A stretch of 64,000 nucleotides of DNA from Pseudomicrostroma phylloplanum (GCA_039545275.1 BCHS01000007.1:806001-870000); one strand, 5' to 3'; positions 42,977 through 54,480 are shown, numbered from the stretch's first letter. Program-made: numbers and translations. The notes: generated from the sequence alone by a model not told the origin.

Positions 42977-44319
42977 ATGACCACAGACTTCTCTACCAGC
43001 TCATCTACTCGCAAACCCCAGATCGACGACTCTCTGTACAGTCCTTTCATCGAGCACGGCTTCAAACGCCAACAAGTGCGAATACCAGAGCACAAAGACG
43101 ACCCCACGCTCGACCTCTCCCTTCACGTCATCTGGCGAGAAGCCTCAGATGGACCGGAGGACGGCTCTCCCATCTCGAACTTGGTCCTTCTCCATGGCCA
43201 TCCTCAGTCCGCCCTGATCTGGTCGCGTATGTCCCGCTTGCTCCCGCGAAACGTGCGCATCATCATCCCCGACCTCAGGGGGCACGGGCTCAGCGATGCA
43301 CCGCCCATTGAGAGGAAGGAGGACGGCGACTATGCAGACGAGGCCATGAGCCAGAGGTACTCCAAGCGGGAGATGGGAAGAGATGTAGTTGAGACAGTCA
43401 AGCTGCTGGGCGGTAAGGAGGATGGCAGGTGGGCGATCGTTGGGCATGATCGCGGTGGGGTGAGTAGTCTAATAGGGATGCGGCCGAAAGCGTCCGAATG
43501 CTGACGAAGTGTGATGCATCTTTTCTGTGATTCTTCCAGCGAGTCGCCCACCGGCTCGGTCTCGACTTCCCCAACTTGTTCAGCCACATCATGCTCTTGG
43601 ACATTGCCCCGACGGTGGACATGTACAAGAAGACGGGCCCGGACTTTGCAAAGGCCTACTGGCACTGGTTCTTCCTCATCCAGCCGCACCCCTTTCCAGA
43701 GGAGATGAGTGAGTGCGGTGATCATGATCTGCTTCTGTACCAATCGCTTCGGAGCCTTGACTGAATGCTTCTCATTTCCCTCCTCTGCAAGTCCTCGCAA
43801 AGCCATCAGGCTACCTGCAGAAGATGACCTCGCGCTTCCCTTCCAGCTCCTCCTCCGGCTCCTCCTCCACCAGCGCACTGCACCCACCCGAGATCCTCGC
43901 ATCCTATACAGCCACCCTCTCCAGTCCCCTACACGTACAGGCCACCTGCGAGGACTACCGCTGTTCCTCCATGGGCGGCTCAGACTGGCTCGCCGACGAG
44001 GCTTCTGCCGCGCAGGGCCAAAAGGTCAAGGCGCGCGTGAGGGTCCTCTGGGGTACGAGGGGAGTGATTGAGAAGCTCTATGGCCGGGAAGGGGTGATGC
44101 GGATGTGGAGTGAGAAGTGCTCGGATCTGGATCAGGAGGGGTCGAAGGCACTGGAGGGAGGGCATTACCTGCCTGAGGAACTGGTGAGTTGAGCGTGATG
44201 GACGCAAAGACGAGGTGAGGCAGAGGGGGGAAGGCGGAGCGCTCGCTGACACCAGCTCATACGCTTCCCTGCAGCCTGAGCAAGTTTGGAAGGAAGTGAA
44301 AGACTTCATGCCGCTGTAG
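42977..44319 (+). CDS. Alpha/beta hydrolase, haloacid dehalogenase/epoxide hydrolase-like
   Basis: Exons 42977-43459, 43540-43708, 43792-44183 and 44275-44319 (362 residues), all GTGAG to YAG in matching phase. The core shows the oxyanion motif LLHGHPQS, IIPDLRGHGLSD, the nucleophile elbow VGHDRGG with Asp158 as nucleophile, the cap pair YWHWFF, and His342 in GGHYLPEE. An Asp nucleophile with this cap pattern fits fluoroacetate dehalogenase/epoxide hydrolase-like enzymes, which open C-halogen or epoxide bonds through an ester intermediate. A Ser-rich insertion near residues 230-245 is unusual. Cytosolic; the natural substrate is unknown. Confidence 0.88.
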
Positions 44320-44487
44320 AAGCTCCCGGAATTGCCCTCGTGGCCAGAAGCACTCGAGAGTGACTGGGCAACCATTGTGGATGTTGAGACCATTGATGTC
44401 ATTGCTGATGAATATTGTACAGATGCTTGATGTAACGGAGAACGATGTTGTCCTTGCTGTCCCAGCTCCTCTTCTATGACTTCCCAA

Positions 44488-45792
44488 TTAGCTCGAAACG
44501 ACTCCTCGCCCCCTCTTCTCGAGTTGCTTGATGACTCCACTGCTCAAGAGCCTCTGCGTGACTAGGTCTCCTGCTCCCCTCTCCTTCGCCAGCTTCTCCC
44601 CCACGGCCTTCAAGACCTGACTGCTCCCAACACCATCGACCTTCCATCCGCCAGCAGCTTCAACGATGCTATCTGCCCGCGTAGGTCCGATATTGAGGAT
44701 CCCCACAGGCTTGCCGAGCTCAATGGCGTGCTTGACCAGTCGAAAGGCCGAGTAGGTCGCAAGGGAAGTGCCCACGAGGAGGAGAGACGAGGAGTTGCTG
44801 ATGAGATCGTACGACCGGTCGCGCAGCAAAGGCGGTACCGACTCTCCAAAGAAGATGACGGCGGGCTTGAGCACTCCACCGCAATTGGGACAAGGGGGAT
44901 ACTTGAAAGTCGAGTAGTCGACGTTATTGCCCAGGTCCACGTCTCCGTCGGGATTCGTCTTTGGCTCCGTCTTCTTCGCCCGCATCTCCTTTGCAAACTC
45001 GTCCCAGATGGGGTTCGTCTGCTCCAGCAGATCCTGGAATGCCGTCCTCGACCCTCGGAACCCACAGCCGTTTGGATATGCTTCCCCTGTTGGGGTGTTG
45101 TGGGGTACTGGGCTGGCTCGCTTCCGTGGGCCTACGAGGTGCGAGGCGGACAGTCGTGCATGGACGATCGGGTCGATGGGTCTCTCTCGCAAGGTGCCCT
45201 CAGTAGGCGAGGAGACGCAGACGATGTTCTGCAGACTGCCGTGGAGCTCCAGTATGCTCTGCGCAGCCAACGAGGGAGATGGCGTGGCGGCATGGTGCAA
45301 ATTGTCTACGTTCTGCGTGATGAATTCGGGTATGTAGCCCATGCGCTGCAGGGCTGCTATGGAGTAGTGGGTCGGGTTGGGGTGGGCGAACTGCACTGGC
45401 TTGAAGCCGAGAAAGGAGCGCGACCAGTACCGTTGCCGAAAGGCGTGGCCCTTGGGTGAAGGATCGACGAACTCGGGGTAGAAGATGGGACGGTAGGTCT
45501 TGTGTATTGCTGCGAGGCGAGAGAGGGAAGGCGTCAGAACGGCGTGCGTTGCGTTGGATCACAGAGCAACACTACGCAAAGTCTTCTGGGCCCACTCACT
45601 GTAATGGCCATTCTCGCCTCTATATGGTGCAATGCCACTATCCACGCTCACACCAGCTCCAGTCATGAGCATCGTCTTGCCCTTTCCATTGCGCAGAAAA
45701 TCGGCAAGGAGGTCGGTGGCTTGGCTCAAGGTATAGTCGATCTGGGCCCGTGAAGAAGAGGAAGAAGGGATTGAGGGAATGGAGATGCGCAT
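44488..45792 (-). CDS. Sirtuin, SIRT4-like NAD-dependent protein deacylase
   Basis: Exons 45792-45600 and 45509-44488 (404 residues). The chosen start gives MRISIPSIP, the usual beginning of fungal SIRT4-like proteins. Motifs: GAGVSVDSGIAPYRG (residues 45-59), FITQNVDNLHH near 127-137, catalytic His154 in ELHG, zinc Cys162, then Cys213 in GCGFRGSR, and Cys271/Cys274 in CPNC, with the GTS and NIGP NAD-binding motifs further on. Normally the first zinc pair is Cys-x2-Cys; here 50 residues intervene. Sirtuins remove acyl groups from lysine using NAD, and this class is often mitochondrial. No convincing intron explains the insertion. A longer 5' exon with a basic, mitochondrial-leader-like peptide is possible but only weakly spliced. 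Confidence 0.88.
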
Positions 45793-45978
45793 GTCGCCGC
45801 AGGAGGAGATGAAAAGGAGGCTCACACGAGGTTGAACACCAACCTTCCTATTGCCGTCGTCGTCAGCAGGGAGATGGTGCGGGTGATGGTATGGGGTGTG
45901 AGTAGGGTGGAATGTCTGCGTGGTGCAGCGGAAAGGCTCCGAGTGTGCGTGTCTGCCTTCTTCCGATTGGCTGAGGTC

Positions 45979-46239
45979 ATGACGCGGAGTCCTGCATCAG
46001 GGCGGAGCATGGGCCACCCTCGGTCCCTCTCTCCAGCGCCTGCCGCATTGCAAAGCACTTCTTCGCCTGGTCCAGTACCGATTGATGGCATTGGTACCAT
46101 CAAGGACCTCGTCGACCTTGCTCTCCTCTATGTATCTACCCTCTGCGGTCCCGGCGCCTTCATGGTCGACCCGAGAGATGGACTGATCAAGAGGAACGTG
46201 CAAGAGGAGAGGATCAAGATGGAGAAGTCTGGTGTCTGA
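45979..46239 (+). CDS. Possible small single-span protein (87 residues)
   Basis: An uninterrupted frame whose second half uses the preferred C-ending codons and encodes a plausible short protein: a hydrophobic segment (LVDLALLYVSTLCGPGAFMV) and a charged tail with RNVQEERIKMEKSGV. The first half is Ser/Pro-rich and could be leader sequence, in which case the second Met is the start. No family is recognised. It sits just upstream of the sirtuin on the opposite strand. Confidence 0.4.
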   Translation: MTRSPASGRSMGHPRSLSPAPAALQSTSSPGPVPIDGIGTIKDLVDLALLYVSTLCGPGAFMVDPRDGLIKRNVQEERIKMEKSGV

Positions 46240-46500
46240 TCAGTGGTAGGCGAGGCAAGGGGTCTGAGGCATGTTCGATATACGTCCCTGACGAGCGAAG
46301 CGGGACGACAGGCGACTGGAATAAATTTTATGATAGATCATTATACGAGGATCGCGCCGGGAGGCTACGGTCAGAGGGATGAGGTGAATAGAGACTAAAA
46401 TTGATTCGCTTCTCTTAAGCCAACTTTCCCAAGCTCTTGCTCCACCAAGACTTGGACAGAGAGGACTTCGCAGCAGGGAAGACGCAGCAATGTCGCCCGC

Positions 46501-48352
46501 CTAGGCCACCCACGTCAGGGTGTGCAGACCGCAGGGCAGAGTGACGTTGGCAACCATGTTCTCAAACCCAATTTGCAGGGTGACATTCTCGTACTTGCCA
46601 GTCAGCTCATGGTCGTTCTTCTGGAGCACGATCAAAGAGTAGCGGTGCTTGTCTCCTGCCAGGGGAGTCTTGAAGGCAGAAACTCGGACACGCTCCCCGT
46701 CCTCGTTGTTGTTCTTCTGCTCAGACGTCGTGACACCCGTGCGGATGGCGTTCTTCTCCGAGCCAGACCTGGGACGAGTGGCACGGTCAAAGTGCATCAG
46801 GGTGACGTAGTCAGAAGTGAGCTTGTAGTAGGGCTTGCCGTCGTTGTTGTTCTGACGACGAGAGACGCTGGAGAAGGGTCGGGCGACGGTGCCGTCTCGC
46901 TGGTGGGGGTTCTCGGGGATGGCGCGCTTGGAGGAAGGAGTGTCGAAGTGAGAAAGCTGCTGACCTCCATTGGCAGGCGCAGGTCCAGCACCGGAATTGT
47001 AGATGACAATGGGAGCGTTGCAGTTGGTGCAGACATTGGGCAGGGTAGGCGTGGTGAACCCATCGTCGTCCGTGACGAGGGCACAGTTCCAGAAGATCGA
47101 CTTGCTCGAGCCGTACTGAATGGTGCCGATGAGCATCCTGATGGCTTGCGTTCGCAGGTTCTTCCAGAGCTCAGAGTTGTACTGGGTGATGACCGTACAC
47201 TCAGTCATGAACATTAAGATTGATGGGAAGGCCTGGCTGACTAGTAATTGGCTGGAAGGCTGGCCTCCATAGCAGTGCCATGAGATACTGTTGTAGGACG
47301 TCGAGTTGTCCAGAAGGTCGATGGGCCACTGGTAGCCGTCCCAGTTGTGATCCCAGGCGGTAAGACCGACGGACTTCAGACCTGCCTTGTCCAGAGCAGC
47401 TCTCGTCAGATCACCGATCTCGGCAGCTTGTGCAGGGGTGAGCTTGTTACCGGGGTAGTTGGGGGGCAGGTACTGCGGCTCGTTTTGGATCGAGAGGGCA
47501 TAGGGAGTCTTGCCGAGCTTATCCTTGATCGCCACCATCGACTTGGCTAGGTACTGTGCAAATACTCCATAATATTCGGGCTTGAGACTTCCCCGGATCA
47601 TGCTGCACCTCTCACCATCCTTTGGCTGCTTCATCCACGCCGGTGGCGACCATGGAGCAAAGAAGTGATCGATGTTTGGGTTGCGCTTCAATGCGTCCAA
47701 ATGCGTATTCCACATCTTTGGTGCTTTCTCAATGTTGAAGAGCTTCAAATCAGTGTCTGGCGAGCAGTCGGTAGTGTCCGAGTAGGAGTAGAGTTCTCCC
47801 GCGAAGTCGGATGCGCCCAAGGGGGATCGGATGTTGCTGAGGGCGACACCGCCCTTTTCGATGACGGCGTCGTCTTGAGAGAAGAGTAGGTCCATGATCT
47901 CCTCGTAGATCTGTCGCACAGAGGAAAGGAAACCAGTGAGCGAGGGGTGTAGAGGTGGCACCGCGTCTTGGTGCTGTACTCACCTCTGCATCCCTGGCCT
48001 TCAAGTCCTGAAGCGCGATAGCGGCACTGTCAGTCACACCACAGCCTCCACCGGTCATCGTCTGCAGGTTCCTGTTGCTTGCGATGTTGATTCCAACGAT
48101 GGTTGGCGTTGTGCCGCCATCGGTACTGTTGACGGACTCTGTGACGGCATTGCCCGGAACAAAGGCAATCTTGGGCGAAGTCTTGACCAGGAGGCCCGGG
48201 TCAATACCTCCAGGGGTCTTGTGGGAGTAGATCGTGGAGTAGATGGTGTCAATTACCACGGAGTTGCTGCTTTGTGCCACAGCATAGTGAGTCGAAGCCA
48301 GGGCTACTGCCAGGGCGAGGAGGCCGCGTAGGCCTTTGAAGCTGGAAGCCAT
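46501..48352 (-). CDS. GH30 family glycoside hydrolase (beta-1,6-glucanase/glucosylceramidase type)
   Basis: Exons 48352-47984 and 47910-46501 (592 residues). A signal peptide (residues 1-26, ending AVAQ) is followed by the (beta/alpha)8 barrel: GGGCGVTDSAA, RSPLGASDF, FAPWSPPAWMK, the acid/base site SIQNEP (Glu267) and the nucleophile in MTECT (Glu360), then WNCAL and a C-terminal beta domain. An insertion rich in Asn/Arg near residues 430-460 precedes the beta domain. Secreted fungal GH30 enzymes cut beta-1,6-glucan or glucosyl linkages in cell walls. Both catalytic Glu residues are present, so activity is expected. A paralog lies 2.4 kb away on the same strand. Confidence 0.92.
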
Positions 48353-49375
48353 TGTGACTGGGGTCTAAAAGAATGTGATGCTAGTCGAGGCCTTTGAATC
48401 TGGGGCAAGGGTCTAAATACGGGGAGGGATGGGGAGGGAATATCGACGTCGGGGAAAGGTGGGGAGATGTATGCTGTGCAGCGTAGGTATAAGTCCAAGC
48501 CGGAGTCGGTGTAGCATGGCCAGGGGCGTAGCCCGTGTGCCTGGCGTAGGAGAAGAGAAGAATATTGCTCGCCCCTATATGCCCGGGGGGACCGTGTACT
48601 ATCCTCCCTCTTGGCCATCGCCCAGCCCTCGAGCGCCGGTTCTGGTTCGCCGATGGCATTATTGAATTGGTTCAGGGGATACATTACCTCGTTACTGATT
48701 TGCGATGCTGACGGAGGCCGGTGGGCGGCGCAGTGAAAGCGAACACAACGGGTGAAGCTTGCAGCTCCTATCCGCCTCTGTCGCCCTAGGAGAATATCGA
48801 AGAGGAGAGAGAGACCTGACGCCCGTCTTCTGGTCGAATCTGCCTGTCTGCCATTCACTATACATCGACAGGGGAAGAAAGGATGGGTGTGAGTATTCAG
48901 AGCATCGATCTCCTATTCCCTGTTCGCATCTCTTTCTGTATACAGGGTCCAATTGCCCCTGAGAGAAGAGCACGGTCCGCGGCCATGGTGGAAGACTGAG
49001 CCCTCATTGTAGATGAGAAGATGACTCTTGCACATGCTGTGAAGGACTCAAGTCTTCATCACGGACGAGGCGTGAGCAGCTCAGCGGCTGAGCGAAGCTG
49101 AGCCAGTATTCCAGCCTGCCCCGCGTTCGGGGCGAGAGGTTGGCGTAGCGGCGTTCCGCTTCCGCTTCCGTTCCGATATCGCGTGTGTGCGGTTCCGCCA
49201 TACGGCCGTAGAAGGGATGATCTGTGCGGAAGCCGAATGTTCAGATGACGCTGAGTTCTGGCGGTAGACTTAAATAAACCGCAGATACTCTTCTTCCCTT
49301 GGCATCTCTCCATCGCATCCTCCCAATACTCTTGTCTACTACTCTACACCGCCAGCTATACCCCGAGCTATTGCT
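48353..49375. promoter_or_regulatory. Divergent promoter region, GH30 / NmrA-like gene
   Basis: About 1 kb between the two start codons. A TATTTA-like element on the minus strand near 48414-48421 and TTAAATAAA near 49270-49278 on the plus strand are the only candidate core promoter elements. No gene is supported within. Confidence 0.5.
49270..49278 (+). promoter_or_regulatory. TATA-like element of NmrA-like gene
   Basis: TTAAATAAA lies about 100 bp upstream of the ATG at 49376, a usual distance for a fungal core promoter with a pyrimidine-rich leader between. Confidence 0.45.
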
Positions 49376-50260
49376 ATGTCTACCTTTCTCGTCGCAGGTG
49401 CCACAGGCAAGCAGGGAGGAGCCGTCGTCGACGCCCTCCTCAACACCAACCCAACCCCAACCGTAAAGGCCCTCACCCGCAACACAGAGTCGCCCGCGGC
49501 CAGCGCTCTCAAGGCTCGAGGCGTGACACTGGTCAAGGGAAACCTCAACGACAAGGAGTCTCTTGTACAAGCCCTCTCTGGTGTAGACGGCGCTTTCCTT
49601 GCAACCGACTTCTCCAAGGACGGAGTCGAGGGCGAGGTCGTCCAGGGCAAGACGTTTGTCGACGCCTTCAAGGCCAGCTCTGCCAAGCACCTCCTCTTCA
49701 GCTCCGTAGGCTCGTCCGACGTAGCCAAGGACGTGCCGCACTTCCACTCGAAGAACCAAATCGAGGAGTACCTCCGCGCCAACCTCGATGGAAACAAGCA
49801 GGTCTGGACCATCCTCCGTCCGGTCGCCTTCATGGACAATTTCCCCATCGCCTCCGCCGTCGGTACCACCGGTGCCTCTACGTTCTTCAATGCTCTCATC
49901 GATACCGACACAAAGCTGCAGTGGATCGCCTGCCGCGACATTGGCACTGTCAGCGCCAAGATCCTCACATCTGGACCACAGAGCAAGTGGATCGGCAAGC
50001 ACATTGAGCTGGCAGGTGACGTCAAGACGTTTGGAGAGGTCATGGACACCTTTGGCCAGGTAGGAGGAGGCAAGCCTTGGGTCCTTCCTATGCCTAGGTT
50101 CCTGGTACAGAAGCTGGCCGGCTACGACATGTCGCAGATGTTCAAGTTCTTCAACGCAAAGGGCTACACCGCCGATGTTCCTACCTTGCGCCAGGACTTC
50201 CCCGACCTCTACACTTGGAAGGAGTACATTCAGGCCACAAAGGGTAAAGCACAAGCCTGA
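49376..50260 (+). CDS. NmrA-like NAD(P)-binding protein
   Basis: A single exon of 294 residues. The Rossmann motif VAGATGKQGG (residues 6-15) is the NmrA-type variant of the atypical SDR fold. HLLFSSVGSS and RPVAFMDNF are family landmarks, while the catalytic Tyr-x3-Lys of reductases is not evident (HSKNQIEEYL occupies that place). NmrA proteins sense NAD(P) redox state or act as reductases of small substrates; NmrA itself restrains the GATA factor AreA. Strong C-ending codon use suggests high expression. It is the only plus-strand gene between the two GH30 paralogs. Confidence 0.9.
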   Translation: MSTFLVAGATGKQGGAVVDALLNTNPTPTVKALTRNTESPAASALKARGVTLVKGNLNDKESLVQALSGVDGAFLATDFSKDGVEGEVVQGKTFVDAFKASSAKHLLFSSVGSSDVAKDVPHFHSKNQIEEYLRANLDGNKQVWTILRPVAFMDNFPIASAVGTTGASTFFNALIDTDTKLQWIACRDIGTVSAKILTSGPQSKWIGKHIELAGDVKTFGEVMDTFGQVGGGKPWVLPMPRFLVQKLAGYDMSQMFKFFNAKGYTADVPTLRQDFPDLYTWKEYIQATKGKAQA

Positions 50261-50706
50261 AAGGACGGGTAGCCGTGCCAAGCCACTTCTCCGAGGCTAG
50301 CACAATGCGCCTGATTGTCCTGCCTCATCATCTGCCTCGTTGCCTGTAAATTGTCTTAGTGGGATCACCGTGTATTATATTCCTTTGCGCCCTTCTGGAC
50401 TGTTCCGCCGTTCTAATCAATGTTCCTGGACGACTTCATGGTGAATGGCACACTGTTCGAAGCACATCACTGGCCCATAGCTTTGTACGAAAAAGAACAG
50501 CGAGCGAGGCTTCAAGGTCACTAGACACATGTCATTGTTCGAATAGATAAGAGGCAAACCCCGTGGGGCACACAGAGAGGCACGTTGCCTCAGGTGGAAG
50601 GCAAAATAAGGGATCTGATAGTATTAAGACGACAGAGATAGCTTCGAAAGAGGATTCTGGCTACAGCCTCGATGCAAGAAAGTAAGGATGCCCTGCTCTT
50701 CTTCGC
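50261..50706. other. Intergenic between convergent genes
   Basis: 3' flanks of the NmrA-like gene (plus) and the second GH30 gene (minus). No feature is recognised. Confidence 0.5.
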
Positions 50707-52603
50707 TCAAAGAGCGTCGGCCTCCCAGACGATGGTGTGCAAGCCAACACCCAAGTCGAGGCTGGCAGTCTGGTTCCTGAAACCAACGACGACCTGGGCC
50801 CGTTCAAAGTTACCCGTCAGGTAGTGGTCTGCCTTCTGGAGGATCAAGAGGGTGTACCTCTCCTTGCCGCTGGGCAACGTGCTCTTGAAGGCCAGGGAGA
50901 AGACACGAGCGCCATCGTCCGTCCTAAACTTGAGTTTCTCGTCGGTGGTCGTGACGCCAATGACGTTGCCGTAGCCGTTGTCGTGGGGGTTGCGGATGGC
51001 TCGAGAGACGTGAGCAAGCAGAGCGTAGTCGGAGGTCAGCTTGAACGTGGTGCTGCCCTGGCCGCCCGTAGCAGAGGTGCTGTTGACCTGCTGAGACACG
51101 ACCTGAGTACCAGCAGGACGAGTGACCAGGACTGGGGCCAGGCAGTTCTTGCAAGTCTGGTGGGGATCAGAAGGAGAGGCAAGGGTCAGTGACAAGCAAC
51201 GAAAAGGATGGAGCATCTTCAAACAGGCACAGCATCACTTCCACTCACTCCGGGCAGGGAAGGCGTGGTGAAGCCGTTGTCATCGGACTGTAGGACACAG
51301 TTCCAGGTCATGATGTTCTGGGCGCCGTTGCCGACACCACCGAAGAGCATAGCGAGTGCGTTCTTCCTCAAGTTGAGCCAGAACTCTTCGCCGCCCTGGG
51401 TAGTCCTGGTGCATTCAGTCTGGTAGATCTTCTTCTCCGGATACTTGGCAGCAAAGTCTCGCTGAACGGCCGGGTCTCCACTGTAGCAGTGGAAGGACAC
51501 GCCGGAGAATGCATCATTGTCTGCCTCATCGAAGGCCTGGACGGCGTAGTCGAGACTGTCCCACGAAGCCTCGAGGGCGGTGATCCCGATGTGCTTTGGC
51601 CCCTGAGCGTCCAGCTTCTTGCGGAGCGAGTTGGCGACTCGAGCAGCCTGAGAGGCGTCGATCAATTGACCAGGATAGTCCTTGGGCTCATTGCGGGGCG
51701 ACTCTTGGAGCCCGATGTGGGAGGGGGCCTTACCAACGACCTTGGCAATGTCATGCATCGATCGAGCGAGGTACGTAGCGTAGACTTCCTCGTACTGCTC
51801 CTGTAGCTGACCACCACGGTAGCCACAAGGCTTCTTCATCCAGGGAGGGGAGGTCCAAGGGTTGTACCAGCTGTTGATATCGGGATTGATCGCGAGAATG
51901 TCACGATGTGTCGCAATTTGTTTAGGTGCTTGGTTCACGTTGAACAGCGTCAAATTGGTATCAGGACTGCAGTCAGCAGTATCAGAATACGTGTATTCAC
52001 GTATACCGAAGTCACTGGCTCCTAGGGGTGATCGTACTTGCGTCAGGGATGCGCCGATCGCGTCGCCGTTGGCCATTTTGGGATCCTGTCGACAGGGCCA
52101 GGTATCGATCAGCGGCAAGCACAACAGACGCCGCCAAGCAGTATATCACTCACTCTGCTCCAAAGAAGCTGCATGATCTGCTCGTAGACCTCAGGGGCCT
52201 CGTCCTTTACGCCCTGAAGCACGATACTGCTGGCATCAGACACACCACAGCCCACACCGATCATCTTCTGGAGCACTCGGTTCTCCTGAACCTTGACTCC
52301 CACGAGGAGAGTAGAGTTGGCAGTGGCATTGACAGATGTAGCTGGGTAGGTCACGTTGTTCCCAAAGGGGATATCAACGTTTTTGATGGTCAGGATAGAG
52401 GGGTCGTAGCCGACCGTGGGCGAGGCAGCGTAATCGTACGAAGTGGAGATGATCTGCTTGATCGAGACGGCGCCCTTGGGCGCGTTATCGTTGGCTGCTG
52501 GGGCTGCCTTTGCTTTGGCAGCTCCCTTGGCAGCTGACGTTTTGCCCTTACCAGAGGCAACGCCGAGCAGCGCGAGGGAGAGGAGAGCCAAGTATGGCTG
52601 CAT
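50707..52603 (-). CDS. GH30-like protein with altered acid/base site
   Basis: Exons 52603-52154, 52085-51249 and 51156-50707 (578 residues). A signal peptide (residues 1-18) and an Ala/Lys-rich linker precede the GH30 barrel with GVGCGVSDASS, RSPLGASDF, NPWTSPPWMKK, the nucleophile in QTECT (Glu374), WNCVL and a C-terminal beta domain. A gap-free comparison with the neighbouring paralog from GK to YPG places Q-E-S-P where the paralog has Q-N-E-P, so the acid/base Glu position is Ser279. A separate NEP triplet sits four residues later (Glu283). It is secreted. It may be inactive, changed in mechanism, or use the shifted Glu; this is inference. Confidence 0.88.
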
Positions 52604-53133
52604 GGCTGGGAAGGTGAGGGTAGATGGGGAGGGGGAAAGGGGGGAGAGGTAGGGACAGTGGGGGGGGGGTTTGGGTGGACGTTGGGGAGAGGGAGTGATG
52701 GATATGTAGCCAAGGATGGCAGGCAATGGTATCCAGGGGCTATGTAGCGTCCCCCGGGGTAGCGGTCAGGGGCTTCCACTTTCATAGCATCGTTTTTCTC
52801 CGGTGCCTACCCCCGATGCGCCCGGAGCCCCGTGCCTGGACGCCATAAGCTTCCGCCCCCTTCTCGCCCCTTGGCGGCTGCGGCCCTGAGGTGGCCAAAT
52901 GAATGCAATGCACGTTCATCCCGCGGAATTGAATGACTCAAGCTCGTAGATGTCCCGGATCGGCGATGGGTATCTGCCGGTAAACACCGGCCCGAGGAGT
53001 CCGTACTGCCGCAGAGGTGGCTGTGGCACATTTGAAGCTGTGTCTTGCTTGCCCTGTCGAGGAGAGATGACTCTTCCTTCCTCGCTTCTTCTCATCTCAA
53101 GTATCACTGTGAGCTTGCCTGCTAAGATCGTCC
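52604..53133. promoter_or_regulatory. Divergent promoter, GH30-like / coiled-coil gene
   Basis: 530 bp between divergent start codons. It contains a G-rich run near 52660-52670 and no recognisable core element. Confidence 0.4.
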
Positions 53134-54338
53134 ATGTCGCTACACGCCTCCTCTGAGACTGCTGCCTATCATTCTTCGCCCATTGCGGCTGCTCCAACAC
53201 TTTCCGGCGAGGGGTCACCCACAATGTCAGGCTCACCCGATGGCGGCGTAGGCGTCACAGTGCTCACGAAAGAGGACGCTTCGATGAAGCTGCTGTGTCT
53301 TGAAGATGTCTTCTTTGGTGGGACCGAGGAAGAGCGCCAGGAGTGAGTAAGGGGACGATAGGAGTCGACAGCCCCCCTGACGCCCATATCAGTCCGTGCG
53401 CTGACCGGAGCGCCTGCGTCGTGGGTCTGTATCCCCCTGATGGCAGAGCCCAGCTTGCCCTCGACAAGATCAATGTCCTGCGAGTCCAAGCTCAGGAGCG
53501 CAGACAGGAGGCTCACCGTCGCAAGTCCCTCACCGAGACTTTACAGAAGCTGCAGGCAGAGGAAGATTCCGTGGACAAGGCTTTGAGCGAAGTGGAGGAG
53601 CTGAGACGCACCAACGAGGAACAGAGGAGCAAGCTACTCGATGAGGCGGAGCAGCTGCTCAGCAGGAAGCAAGAGCACATCGAGAAGAAAGCACAGGTGT
53701 CGCAGGCTCGCGCCAGACTCATCGACAAAACGGGCCGAAAAGGTCGTCGTGTTTCCTCTGCCAGTACAGAAGAGGTCAAAGCGACGTCACCTCCCGGTGG
53801 CCCTGCCGACAGGAGCCAGGCAGCTCATGCGGGGACAGCTACAGCATCCGAGCGCACTGTGTCCCTCGAAGAAGGAGAGATTGCCTCTTCCAACGACCAA
53901 GCACGACGAACACTTTTGTCAGAGGCTCGCCGCCCACAGGCCGCCTCGAGGGTCCGACCAGGGACTTCCTCGAGCACCACCCGTACTCTGAGCGGCCTCT
54001 GGCGTCGCTCCTCTGTGACCCGCCGCGCTGACTCTGTAGGAGGTGATACCAGTCACGATACTACCTTCGGGTCCTCCATCGCATCTCGAAGGTCTTCACT
54101 AGGCAGCGTATTCGGGTCTTTCGCTCGCCGCAAGAAGCTGGGCCCTAGCGCTAGCATTGCCAAGCCTAATAGGGACATCCTCTGCTTCTACGCTCAGCAA
54201 GGCCTCGATGCCAAGAAGAAGGAAGAGGCGAGGCAGACGCAGACAGAGGAGGACTTTGAAGAGATTGTCAATGATACCATGGCAGGGGCACGAGAGGAGA
54301 ACCGTACGCAGGGCAGGATGGCAATGGCTTACATCTGA
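53134..54338 (+). CDS. Uncharacterised coiled-coil protein
   Basis: Exons 53134-53342 and 53447-54338 (366 residues); the intron is GTGAGT to GGCAG, phase 2. The first 50 residues are Ser/Gly-rich. From about 70 to 150 a long charged heptad-like helix (LRVQAQERRQEAHRRK... to ...EKKAQVSQARARLI) forms a coiled coil. It is followed by a disordered Ser/Arg-rich stretch, a serine-arginine patch around 270-295, and a conserved-looking end (NRDILCFYAQQGLDAKKKEE, DFEEIVNDTM). I do not recognise a named family. The layout suggests a scaffold or adaptor protein. Confidence 0.7.
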
Positions 54339-54480
54339 GATCGCGTTGTTCTCGATGCTTTGACGTGAAATGCTGAGCCTCAAACTCTTTTGCCGAGAGA
54401 ATCACGTCTGCTTGCTACCGGTGTGGGTGAGCATTTTATCAATATTGTTGATCTCGCGTCTGCCCCTCTTCGGCTCTGTC

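Noticed and set aside
45825..45980. Upstream exon giving the sirtuin a basic, mitochondrial-leader-like N terminus
   Set aside because: In-frame joining needs a weak GTGTGA donor. The internal start MRISIPSIP matches the usual fungal form, so the longer version is left as a possibility only.
49241..50281. 346-residue minus-strand frame
   Set aside because: It mirrors the NmrA-like gene, which has the GATGKQG motif and preferred codons.
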